Origin: Chitinophagaceae bacterium
GTDB lineage: Bacteria; Bacteroidota; Bacteroidia; Chitinophagales; Chitinophagaceae
Reading direction: 5' to 3'
DNA length: 5,384 bases
Assembly (NCBI GenBank): GCA_947459455.1
Contig: CANHEC010000193.1
Span: forward strand, 1 to 5,384
Part shown: positions 1-4,808 of the stretch, one piece after another
Layout of the letters: the number at the start of each line of letters is the position of its first letter
How positions within the stretch are numbered: the first letter of the stretch is position 1
Notes under the pieces: model-generated
The model's database searches: none
Seen by the model: the letters and a program-made list of their open reading frames with translations, nothing else
What the model was told of the DNA's origin: nothing
Made by a program: the position numbers and the translations under genes

Positions 1-2
1 AT

Positions 3-326
3 GTAGACGGCCAACCGTTTACGGGTGATAGCATCACGCTATCGACCCTGCTGCGTGCCGATAGCATAGCAACCGGCAAATACTGGGTAGTGATAGAAGC
101 TGTGAGCATGGAGGTGAGCGGCGTATGCATCAATGCTCAGGGCATTTATGGCATGCCAATAGCAAATGGAAGACTGACGCCGCAAGCCAAAAAACTACTG
201 CGACAACTCAACGGCCGGCATCGGGTATCCTTTGTTTCCGAGAAAGCCCGGCGCATATTTGGCGACTCCATTTCGGTAGGTATGCGCCATTTGTATGTGT
301 TGCGAGACGTGTCGGCCAGCCAATGA
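3..326 (+). CDS. C-terminal part of a GldM-like protein (5' end outside window)
   Basis: The reading frame is open from the left edge (first full codon at 3) to TGA at 324-326, giving 107 residues of a protein that starts upstream. GTG (90) and ATG (108) codons exist inside it, but the frame continues upstream with sensible sequence, so they are not taken as starts. The segment alternates predicted beta strands (SITLSTLLRADSIA, WVVIEAVSMEVSG, RVSFVSEKARRIFGDSI, RHLYVLRD) with one helix-like stretch, LTPQAKKLLRQLN. The order is: 'G..i....L..a', a strand pair, 'nG.lT...k.ll..L', then a final beta pair. This is the layout I know for the C-terminal domain of GldM, the gliding/type IX secretion component, and of GldM-like domains fused to other Bacteroidota proteins. 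It could therefore belong to GldM itself, to a GldM-domain protein, or to an unrelated beta-rich protein. The assignment is by pattern only; most of the protein is missing. Confidence 0.5.
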   Translation, partial: VDGQPFTGDSITLSTLLRADSIATGKYWVVIEAVSMEVSGVCINAQGIYGMPIANGRLTPQAKKLLRQLNGRHRVSFVSEKARRIFGDSISVGMRHLYVLRDVSASQ

Positions 327-512
327 GCTGCTCAAGACACCCACTGCGGTAGCGCAGTCAGCAAGTACCAGCGCCCTTACCCCTGGGCATTTATACCCGT
401 GTACCCATGCCGGTATTTGCCACCAGCAACCCAACGGCATCAAAAAAAACAGCAGCCATCTCTTTATAAAAAACGCGTTCAGTCCAATTTGTTTCCGCTG
501 CATCAGTCAATG
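327..512. other. Intergenic space between convergent units
   Basis: This 186-bp gap lies between the plus-strand gene ending at 326 and the minus-strand operon ending at 513. Apart from the 343-358 hairpin it holds two A-runs on the plus strand, 442-449 (8 A) and 468-473 (6 A). These read as T-runs downstream of the minus-strand operon and may mark where its transcript ends. I see only a 4-bp stem-loop near 509 and no strong stem directly before either T-run, so a classical terminator cannot be assigned. No credible gene is present. Confidence 0.5.
343..358 (+). terminator. Small hairpin after the left-edge gene, weak terminator candidate
   Basis: ACTGCG (343-348), loop GTAG and CGCAGT (353-358) form a perfect 6-bp stem with a 4-nt loop, 17 nt after the stop of the gene ending at 326. 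No T-run follows on the plus strand, so it does not meet the usual intrinsic-terminator pattern. It could act as a 3'-end stabilising hairpin or be chance. Confidence 0.25.
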
Positions 513-707
513 CTAACTATTCGGCTTTTTGCTCTTGCTGGTATCTGGTTCGGTGCTCTTTTTTTTCCTTCCTGCGTCCTTCAGCGCCTTATCAATGATC
601 CATTCTACCTGACCATTGACACTTCGAAACTCATCAGCCGCCCATTTTTCTAACTGGCGGAAGGTCTCGTCATTGATGCGTAATATGAAGTTCTTCTTGT
701 CTGCCAA
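513..707 (-). CDS. Arc-type ribbon-helix-helix DNA-binding protein
   Basis: This 64-residue protein has the full ribbon-helix-helix pattern. A beta strand (KNFILRI, residues 5-11) carries the alternating side chains that contact the major groove in this fold. It is followed by helix A (DETFRQLEKWAADEF, 13-27), the turn RSVNG (28-32), and helix B (QVEWIIDKALKDAG, 33-46). The RSVN turn matches the same position in phage P22 Arc. A basic, Ser/Thr-rich and probably disordered tail (47-64) follows. RHH proteins bind DNA as dimers of intertwined strands, usually at short repeated sites, and commonly repress their own operons. It is the last gene of the minus-strand operon, 7 bp after the membrane-protein gene. 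A conventional type II toxin partner is not visible; the neighbours are membrane proteins. Family is confident from the sequence. The target DNA is unknown, but the repeated TGATAT at the operon promoter is a candidate. Confidence 0.88.
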   Translation of the reverse strand: MADKKNFILRINDETFRQLEKWAADEFRSVNGQVEWIIDKALKDAGRKKKSTEPDTSKSKKPNS

Positions 708-714
708 GGATTGC

Positions 715-1212
715 TTATTTCCGATGAATCATGCGTTGTACAGCATTGTAAAATGCCTGCTGTTGCTGCGTTCCGATGTAAAACCGTCTGCCATCTTTCA
801 GTACCACCTGAAACCCATCAGTGCCATTTACGTTGTGGCAGCGGCCCCAGCCATTACGTTTGCTAAAGCCCCACTTTGTACGATCCCATTTTCGAAAGAA
901 GCATTCTTGGATATGGGGGGCTGGCAAAAATGTATAGCGCCGAAAGAAAGGCACCCACCGATAATAAATACCTTCTTCGGCCACCACCGTGTGCAGCCTG
1001 GCTGTGCCAAACAGGTATAGGTTGATGACTTGAAAACCCACTACCAGCGACAGCATCCACCACAGGTCTTGTCGCAAGGCCGGATCAGCCAAACCAAGCA
1101 CCAGTACCAGTATAATCGGCATGGCGCCCGACACCATTAGCAGGGTCCACACCCAGCTTTGGCGGAATGACTGCATTTCTTCGAACAAAACTGCTGTAGA
1201 GGGCGGTTTCAT
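715..1212 (-). CDS. Two-pass membrane protein with PH-like C-terminal domain
   Basis: This 165-residue protein begins with a short polar N-terminus (1-19). Two hydrophobic segments follow, at about 20-42 (VWTLLMVSGAMPIILVLVLG core) and 51-70 (WWMLSLVVGFQVINLYLFGT), joined by a short polar loop. The remainder (about 72-165) is soluble and beta-rich: 'TVVAEEGIYYRWVPF', a loop with FFRKWDR, a Trp/Gly-containing hairpin, and 'GFQVVLKDGRRFYIGTQQ', ending in a helix (QQAFYNAVQRMI, 151-162). The 'eGi..r..pf....I......G.q..l.dGr...IGTq....f..ai' arrangement resembles the small PH-like domains of bacterial membrane proteins, where an 'IGT.+p..l..al' ending is typical. The gene sits between an SPFH gene (1-bp gap upstream) and the RHH gene (7-bp gap downstream), so it is almost certainly co-transcribed and may act with the SPFH protein at the membrane. 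I know of no established function; similar proteins are usually labelled hypothetical. Confidence 0.85.
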   Translation of the reverse strand: MKPPSTAVLFEEMQSFRQSWVWTLLMVSGAMPIILVLVLGLADPALRQDLWWMLSLVVGFQVINLYLFGTARLHTVVAEEGIYYRWVPFFRRYTFLPAPHIQECFFRKWDRTKWGFSKRNGWGRCHNVNGTDGFQVVLKDGRRFYIGTQQQQAFYNAVQRMIHRK

Positions 1213-1213
1213 A

Positions 1214-2071
1214 TTACTGATGCAGGGTACCAGTGTTTACAACGGGGGTTGTCGAACGTTCACTACACAACACCACCATCAGGTTGCTCACCATGGCGGC
1301 CTTCTTGTCTTCATCCAGTCGTACCACATCCTTTTTGCTCAATTCTTCCAGTGCCATCTCTACCATGCCTACGGCGCCCTCCACTATTTTACGACGGGCC
1401 GCCAGGATAGCAGTTGCCTGCTGGCGCTGTAGCATAGCACCCGCAATTTCAGTGGCATACGCCAGATGGCTGATGCGTGCCTCAATCACATGGATGCCTG
1501 CCATGTATAGTCGCTCACTTACTTCTTTTTCCAGCATTTCATTTACCTCGCCGCTACTATTACGAAGCGTAATACCGGCGTCCTCATCCTCCAGATTGTC
1601 GTATGAGAATGCGCTGGCAAGTTTGCGGATAGCCGCTTCGCTTTGCGTTTGTACAAAGGATTGATAATTGTCTACATCAAAGGCTGCCTTGAATGTGTTC
1701 TCCACTTTCCACACCACCACTGCACCTATTTCGATGGGGTTGCCATGCTTGTCGTTTACCTTGATAGGTTTCACATCCAGATTATTGGCCCGCAGGGATA
1801 TCTTCTTTTTAGCAAAAAATGGATTGGCCCAGAAAAAGCCACTATCCTTAACGGTGCCAATGTATTTACCAAACAGTACCAGCACCCTGCTGCTATTGGG
1901 CTCGATAGTAATAAAACCGGTGAAAGCCAGCAAAGCAGCCGCAATAAGTACCACGCTGCCCACAAAAGCCCACCCTGCACCCAATGCCGCCAGGGCAATG
2001 CCACCCACCAGTGCCAGTACAGCCGCCAGCAAAACAAACCAACCAGACGAAACCCTCTTGATCTGCTCCAT
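1214..2071 (-). CDS. SPFH/band 7 domain membrane protein
   Basis: This 285-residue protein has two closely spaced hydrophobic helices near the N-terminus (about 11-31 and 33-54) and then an SPFH/band 7 (prohibitin homology) domain from about 56 to 215. Recognisable parts are ITIEPNSSRVLVLFGKYIGTVKDSGFFWANPF, which is the 'i.p.e..vl..fGky.g....G..w.nP' entry of the family (residues 55-85), then NPIEIGAVVVWKVENTFKAAF and VDNYQSFVQTQSEAAIR. Further on come EVSERLYMAGIHVIEARISHLAYA and a helical tail, MLQRQQATAILAARRKIVEGAV. SPFH proteins oligomerise into ring-like membrane scaffolds and organise or protect membrane proteins. The substrate of this one is unknown. ATG at 2069-2071 is preferred because it places the hydrophobic segment at residue 11 and lies just downstream of a consensus promoter. 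It is the first gene of a three-gene operon with the PH-like membrane protein and the RHH protein. No NfeD-type partner gene, common beside other SPFH genes, is present. Confidence 0.92.
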   Translation of the reverse strand: MEQIKRVSSGWFVLLAAVLALVGGIALAALGAGWAFVGSVVLIAAALLAFTGFITIEPNSSRVLVLFGKYIGTVKDSGFFWANPFFAKKKISLRANNLDVKPIKVNDKHGNPIEIGAVVVWKVENTFKAAFDVDNYQSFVQTQSEAAIRKLASAFSYDNLEDEDAGITLRNSSGEVNEMLEKEVSERLYMAGIHVIEARISHLAYATEIAGAMLQRQQATAILAARRKIVEGAVGMVEMALEELSKKDVVRLDEDKKAAMVSNLMVVLCSERSTTPVVNTGTLHQ

Positions 2072-2076
2072 AATTC

Positions 2077-2095
2077 TGATATTAAAATGATATCA
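2077..2095. promoter_or_regulatory. Repeated TGATAT element over the operon start, possible operator
   Basis: TGATAT occurs at 2077-2082 and again at 2088-2093, a direct repeat with an 11-bp period, close to one helical turn. The same bases also form an inverted repeat, TGATAT-N7-ATATCA (2077-2082 and 2090-2095). It abuts the -7 box (2094-2101) and spans the expected start site, which is where a repressor would block transcription. Ribbon-helix-helix proteins commonly bind short repeats with about one-turn spacing, and the operon encodes one. Regulation by that protein is inference; A/T-rich repeats can also arise by chance. Confidence 0.45.
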
Positions 2096-2125
2096 AAAAT
2101 ATGTCAGCTTTTTTTATTTTCCAAA
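2094..2125 (-). promoter_or_regulatory. Bacteroidota-type promoter of the SPFH operon
   Basis: Read on the minus strand, TTTG (complement of 2122-2125) is followed after exactly 20 bp by TATTTTTG (complement of 2094-2101). This matches the TTTG / TAnnTTTG elements used by the primary sigma factor of Bacteroidota. I found no other TAnnTTTG match on either strand between 2072 and 2643. Transcription would be expected to start near 2087, leaving a 5' leader of about 16 nt. As usual in this phylum there is no purine-rich Shine-Dalgarno sequence; the leader is A/T-rich. Confidence 0.8.
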
Positions 2126-2167
2126 TGGGTGGAAGGATGAGCCGGAAGCACTTTACGGCACCCCTTT

Positions 2168-2177
2168 ATCGGCCGAT
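2168..2177. repeat. Perfect 10-bp palindrome ATCGGCCGAT
   Basis: ATCGGCCGAT equals its own reverse complement and is followed by CGATTTTTG. The T-run makes a weak terminator possible on the plus strand, but the palindrome has no room for a loop without giving up most of the stem. It may be a protein-binding site. Confidence 0.35.
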
Positions 2178-2198
2178 CGATTTTTGCAACAGCGATAG

Positions 2199-2211
2199 TA
2201 CATGCCATGTA
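2199..2211. repeat. 13-bp palindrome TACATG-C-CATGTA
   Basis: Six-base arms TACATG and CATGTA flank a single central C. This is too tight for an RNA hairpin but suitable as a dimeric protein-binding site. No function is known. Confidence 0.35.
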
Positions 2212-2268
2212 TACCCTGACACAAAGATGCCAGCACCAGCCACCCGGGCATGCTGCCACCCGAACAAA

Positions 2269-2280
2269 CTGACCGGTCAG
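2269..2280. promoter_or_regulatory. Perfect 12-bp palindrome CTGACCGGTCAG, possible operator
   Basis: CTGACCGGTCAG is fully self-complementary. Palindromes with a GACC-GGTC core are typical of operators bound by dimeric helix-turn-helix repressors such as TetR-family proteins. No such regulator gene is present in this window, so the link is only by shape of site. Confidence 0.35.
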
Positions 2281-2317
2281 CTCTGCCGATACCGAATGAG
2301 CTACAGCTAAGTGGATA

Positions 2318-2379
2318 AATGCACAAAGCACCTCCTGTCGACCCGCGAAAGCTGACGCGGCGTGGAGATGCTTTGCATT
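2318..2379. ncRNA. Long imperfect hairpin, possible structured RNA or leader element
   Basis: Pairing runs AATG (2318-2321) with CATT (2376-2379), CAAAGCA (2324-2330) with TGCTTTG (2369-2375), and CTCC (2332-2335) with GGAG (2364-2367). It continues with AC (2341-2342) against GT (2362-2363) and CCGCG (2343-2347) against CGCGG (2356-2360). The terminal loop is AAAGCTGA (2348-2355). That is 22 base pairs, interrupted by a 2-nt bulge (2322-2323), a C/A mismatch, a 5-nt bulge (2336-2340) and a bulged C (2361). It does not match an RNA family I recognise, and no T-run follows. It could be part of a small RNA, part of a long 5' leader for the gene at 2644, or an extragenic repeat. Which strand is transcribed, if any, is unknown. 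Confidence 0.4.
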
Positions 2380-2435
2380 GGAAAGGTAATGAAGTACGGC
2401 CAACTGCCTGGCGGCGATAGCTGAAGCGACAACCT

Positions 2436-2450
2436 CAGCAATAGTTGCTG
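2436..2450. repeat. Hairpin CAGCAA-TAG-TTGCTG with a competing partner
   Basis: CAGCAA (2436-2441) and TTGCTG (2445-2450) form a 6-bp stem with a 3-nt loop. The bases TCAGC (2435-2439) could instead pair with GCTGA at 2420-2424, so two exclusive foldings exist. This may be fortuitous or part of a structured leader together with the 2318-2379 hairpin. Confidence 0.3.
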
Positions 2451-2643
2451 CCTGACCTAAACACCCGCACCATCTTTCCATCCCACCGCTTTCTATCGGC
2501 AAAAAGGACCCTGCACCCCCTGCCTTTCTTTCACGGGCAGTTCATTTTCCCCCGATAAATGCAGAAAAATCCTGTAAAACATGGAGAGAATTCAACATTC
2601 CATCAAACATCTTGCCGCTTAAGTACGAGTCTGCCGGCATTAA

Positions 2644-3783
2644 ATGACCTCATTCCTCTTTTCTCTGCTCCCCTCTATCATCTCTAGAAGTATCACTGCT
2701 AAGCGAATACTTGTGTTTGCTTCTGTGCTATCTACCTTGCTCATGGCCATACCAATACAAGGCGCTGGTCAGAAAATTGGTATCAATAATCCCAATCCTG
2801 CAGGACTCATTTCGCTGGCACCGGCCAGCGGAAAAAAGATCAGTTTCTGGGGTAATGCAGATGTGGCGCACTATGGCATGGCCAGCAAAAATTCTGACTT
2901 TCAGATTTTTTCAGACGCCCCATTCACTAACATAGTTTTTGGCACTGGCAGCAGCACAAGTTTCACTGAATTCATGCGGATTACAGGGAACAACCAGGTA
3001 GGCCTGGGTACCACAGCGCCTCAATTTAATCTTGATATCATAGGCCGTTTGCGTCTCAGTTCTTACATACTTCCTGAATATCAGAATTGGACCAGTGCCC
3101 TTCAACAAACGTATCAACCAGCCAATATTCATTTCAACAACTCAAACAACACCGCCATTCTGGCAAGCATTGGTATCAACAGGGGCACATTTGGCTTCTA
3201 TCGCAATAGCGACAACCGTTTGCTATTTGGCTTCAACCCGGCTGGCGCCATGGTAGTAAACGGACAAACCGGAACTGACGGCCAAATATTAATGTCCAAC
3301 GAATTTACAGCGCCCCCCACCTGGGAAAATGATGTGGTAGCTGATATATACAGCAACATTTATTTAGCCTTTTCTGCCAACCCGGTGTCTCCGGCAAACA
3401 TTGGCGATGCGGACATTATGACCTTTGTGACACGAAAACCGCTATTCGGATCGGAGCCACCTTTGGTGGTTGATGTGAACAGTGCAACAAAAGTGTTGGT
3501 GAAGTTTGATTTACCGGGCAGCGCCGACTGCTGCGGCTATGCACAGTTTCAGCTGAGTATACGCGACAATGGAGTGATACGCCGCAATTTTCGCTACAGC
3601 ATTGCAGGCAACCAAAGCACTACCATAACAGGCTGTGCCTTGCTACCACTCACTGCGGGCAGCCATAATATCCAGCTAGTTTTTACCAGAATATCAGGCC
3701 CAAGATTTCGATTCGAAGGAAACATCAATACCGAACAGTTCGGTATCCTTTCTATTCATCGTATAAGCGGAAAAACCTTCTAA
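2644..3783 (+). CDS. Exported fibre-like protein A of a tandem paralogue family
   Basis: This 379-residue protein has a long basic n-region (SRSITAKR, 14-21) and a hydrophobic core (ILVFASVLSTLLMAIPI, 22-38). Signal cleavage is likely just before QKIGI (43-47). ATG 2644 is the only start that keeps the signal peptide intact. The mature protein is Asn/Ser/Gly-rich and beta-predicted. Module 1 (43-138) ends with QVGLGTTAPQFNLDIIGRLRL (118-138), the 'VGIGT..P...LdV.G.lR' motif of Bacteroidota and phage fibre-type proteins. Module 2 (about 150-210) contains FGFYRNSDNRLLFGFN and VNG. The linker GQILMSNEFTAPPTW (213-227) corresponds to the 'GQvLtSnG.gaPtW' motif. The C-terminal part (about 228-379) looks like a jelly-roll beta sandwich and includes KVLVKFDL, DCCGYAQFQLSI, TITGCALLPLTAG and TRISGPRF. 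No S74 autoprotease, type IX sorting domain or lipobox is seen. A TAA TAA double stop ends it 5 bp before the next paralogue. A surface or secreted role is inferred; no function is known. Confidence 0.85.
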   Translation: MTSFLFSLLPSIISRSITAKRILVFASVLSTLLMAIPIQGAGQKIGINNPNPAGLISLAPASGKKISFWGNADVAHYGMASKNSDFQIFSDAPFTNIVFGTGSSTSFTEFMRITGNNQVGLGTTAPQFNLDIIGRLRLSSYILPEYQNWTSALQQTYQPANIHFNNSNNTAILASIGINRGTFGFYRNSDNRLLFGFNPAGAMVVNGQTGTDGQILMSNEFTAPPTWENDVVADIYSNIYLAFSANPVSPANIGDADIMTFVTRKPLFGSEPPLVVDVNSATKVLVKFDLPGSADCCGYAQFQLSIRDNGVIRRNFRYSIAGNQSTTITGCALLPLTAGSHNIQLVFTRISGPRFRFEGNINTEQFGILSIHRISGKTF

Positions 3784-3788
3784 TAATC

Positions 3789-4808
3789 ATGAGTCAGTCT
3801 GTTTCAAATAGATCCACTTGTTTGCTGGTTGCGCTTTTGTGCGGCACTTTGTCATTTGCACAAAATATAGGTTTGGCCACAGCCACGCCCACTGGTCCAC
3901 TCAGCTTTGGTGCGGTCAATCAAAATCTCATTTCGCTGGCCAACTTTGCACATATAGATAAGAACGGAAACCAGGTCTACTTCACCACTTTAGAGGGAGG
4001 CGATTTCAACGTTGACTTCCGCTACCAAAATCTGTTGTTTGGCCATGGCCATACCAATGCTTTTGTAGAAAGACTTCGGATCAATTCCAGCGGTATGGTT
4101 GGGATTGGTGTAAATAATCCTGCCTTTAATCTTGACCTAACCGGCAAAATAAGAGCCAGGTGGCCTTCGGGTATGCAAGGGAATGCAGCCATTTCGTTTA
4201 CCGATCCGGCAGAGTCCAACCTCTATTCCGACATCAGCATGAGCGGCACCAACATTGGTTTTGTACACGCTATACCCGGTTTCCGATTACTGTACAATCC
4301 GACTACGGCCGCCATTGCCCTCAATGGAAGCTACGGCAGCCAAGACATGGCACTCACATCGGGCGGCAACAATGCAAGCGCTACATGGCGAACCAGTAGC
4401 TATGGCACCATATACAACGGCGCCCGCCAACAATTCGAACCCACATCCTATCAACTTAACGCAAACGGAAGTAGTACTACACTTAACGGGCTTACCGTAC
4501 AGCTACCTGTCACACTGATAGCCAAAGGCATACTTGACTATAGCGTTACGGTAAGCAGCATATTTTGCTTCACCTGTCAGCCCACGGTAATAAATCTTGA
4601 AATGCGATTTAACGGAGTGCCGCAAATTGTGACTACACATACAATACTCAATGGATACACTACAACTATAAGCGGCCATGCTATTGTGAATACCTATGCC
4701 GGTGAACTAAGTATAGCCATCACCAAAATATCGGGCCCCTCATTATCCATTCCGGCCAATGCAGGCCAATTATCCGGTATCACGTTCATCCCCATTCCCA
4801 ACAAATGA
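3789..4808 (+). CDS. Exported fibre-like protein B of the tandem paralogue family
   Basis: This 339-residue protein has a clear signal peptide: hydrophobic core STCLLVALLCGTLSFA (9-24), with cleavage predicted after SFA, leaving QNIGL as the mature end. Module 1 (25-122) contains TPTGPLSF and ends with MVGIGVNNPAFNLDLTGKIRA (103-123), which aligns with the same motif in protein A. Module 2 (about 128-182) contains NIGFVHAIPGFRLLYNP and ALNG. The linker QDMALTSGGNNASATW (185-200) is a degenerate form of the 'GQ.L.SN...aptW' motif. The C-terminal domain (about 201-339) is beta-rich, with the pair of cysteines FCFTC (259-263) where protein A has DCCG. It also has TTISGHAIVNTYAGELSIAITKISGP, parallel to A's TITGCALL...AGSHNIQLVFTRISGP. 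Start ATG 3789 is 5 bp after protein A's stop, and the stop overlaps the next gene's ATG. Sequence identity to A is low outside the motifs, so the two have diverged widely. Function is unknown; a secreted or surface role is inferred. Confidence 0.85.
   Translation: MSQSVSNRSTCLLVALLCGTLSFAQNIGLATATPTGPLSFGAVNQNLISLANFAHIDKNGNQVYFTTLEGGDFNVDFRYQNLLFGHGHTNAFVERLRINSSGMVGIGVNNPAFNLDLTGKIRARWPSGMQGNAAISFTDPAESNLYSDISMSGTNIGFVHAIPGFRLLYNPTTAAIALNGSYGSQDMALTSGGNNASATWRTSSYGTIYNGARQQFEPTSYQLNANGSSTTLNGLTVQLPVTLIAKGILDYSVTVSSIFCFTCQPTVINLEMRFNGVPQIVTTHTILNGYTTTISGHAIVNTYAGELSIAITKISGPSLSIPANAGQLSGITFIPIPNK

Larger units (their letters stand above)
2126..2643. other. Gene-free, palindrome-rich region between divergent operons
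   Basis: About 520 bp between the SPFH operon promoter and the first exported-protein gene. Open frames exist on both strands (for example minus 2104-2502 and plus 2101-2310), but their translations are rich in Cys, Trp and His, show no domain pattern, and cover the operon promoter. The region holds several palindromes and hairpins, listed separately: 2168-2177, 2199-2211, 2269-2280, 2318-2379 and 2436-2450. TGCCGGCA, another 8-bp palindrome, lies at 2632-2639, 4 nt before the ATG at 2644. I found no TAnnTTTG box on the plus strand here, so the promoter of the downstream genes is not identified. No tRNA, rRNA or recognised ncRNA family was seen. Confidence 0.6.

Noticed and set aside
442..473. 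T-runs (minus strand) as an intrinsic terminator for the SPFH operon
   Set aside because: The T-runs are real, but no strong stem-loop lies directly before either, so a terminator was not called as a separate feature.
195..503. 102-codon open frame on the minus strand, in position to be a fourth operon gene
   Set aside because: It overlaps the well-supported coding end at 3-326 in antisense, and the translation is Trp/Cys/His-rich with no recognisable domain. Its location right after the RHH gene is the only point in its favour.
2101..2310. 69-codon open frame on the plus strand
   Set aside because: It starts inside the SPFH promoter and its translation (Cys/Arg/Pro-rich, no pattern) does not resemble a protein family.
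2420..2453. tmRNA-like tag reading AEATTSAIVAA followed by TGA
   Set aside because: The ending superficially resembles a proteolysis tag, but the tRNA-like 5' and 3' ends of tmRNA, its T-loop sequence and the 3' CCA region are all absent nearby.
2104..2502. 132-codon open frame on the minus strand between the two operons
   Set aside because: The translation is rich in Cys, Trp and His with no domain pattern, runs over the SPFH operon promoter (2094-2125 region) and crosses several palindromes. A chance open frame is more likely.
2581..2622. Possible 13-residue leader peptide (MERIQHSIKHLAA) upstream of the first exported-protein gene
   Set aside because: It is short enough to be chance and there is no attenuator-like hairpin and T-run after it; nothing links it to the downstream gene.
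4753..4771. Direct repeat of GGCCAAT near the end of the second exported-protein gene
   Set aside because: It lies within coding sequence, has only two short copies and is explained by repeated Ala-Asn/Gly-Gln codons.
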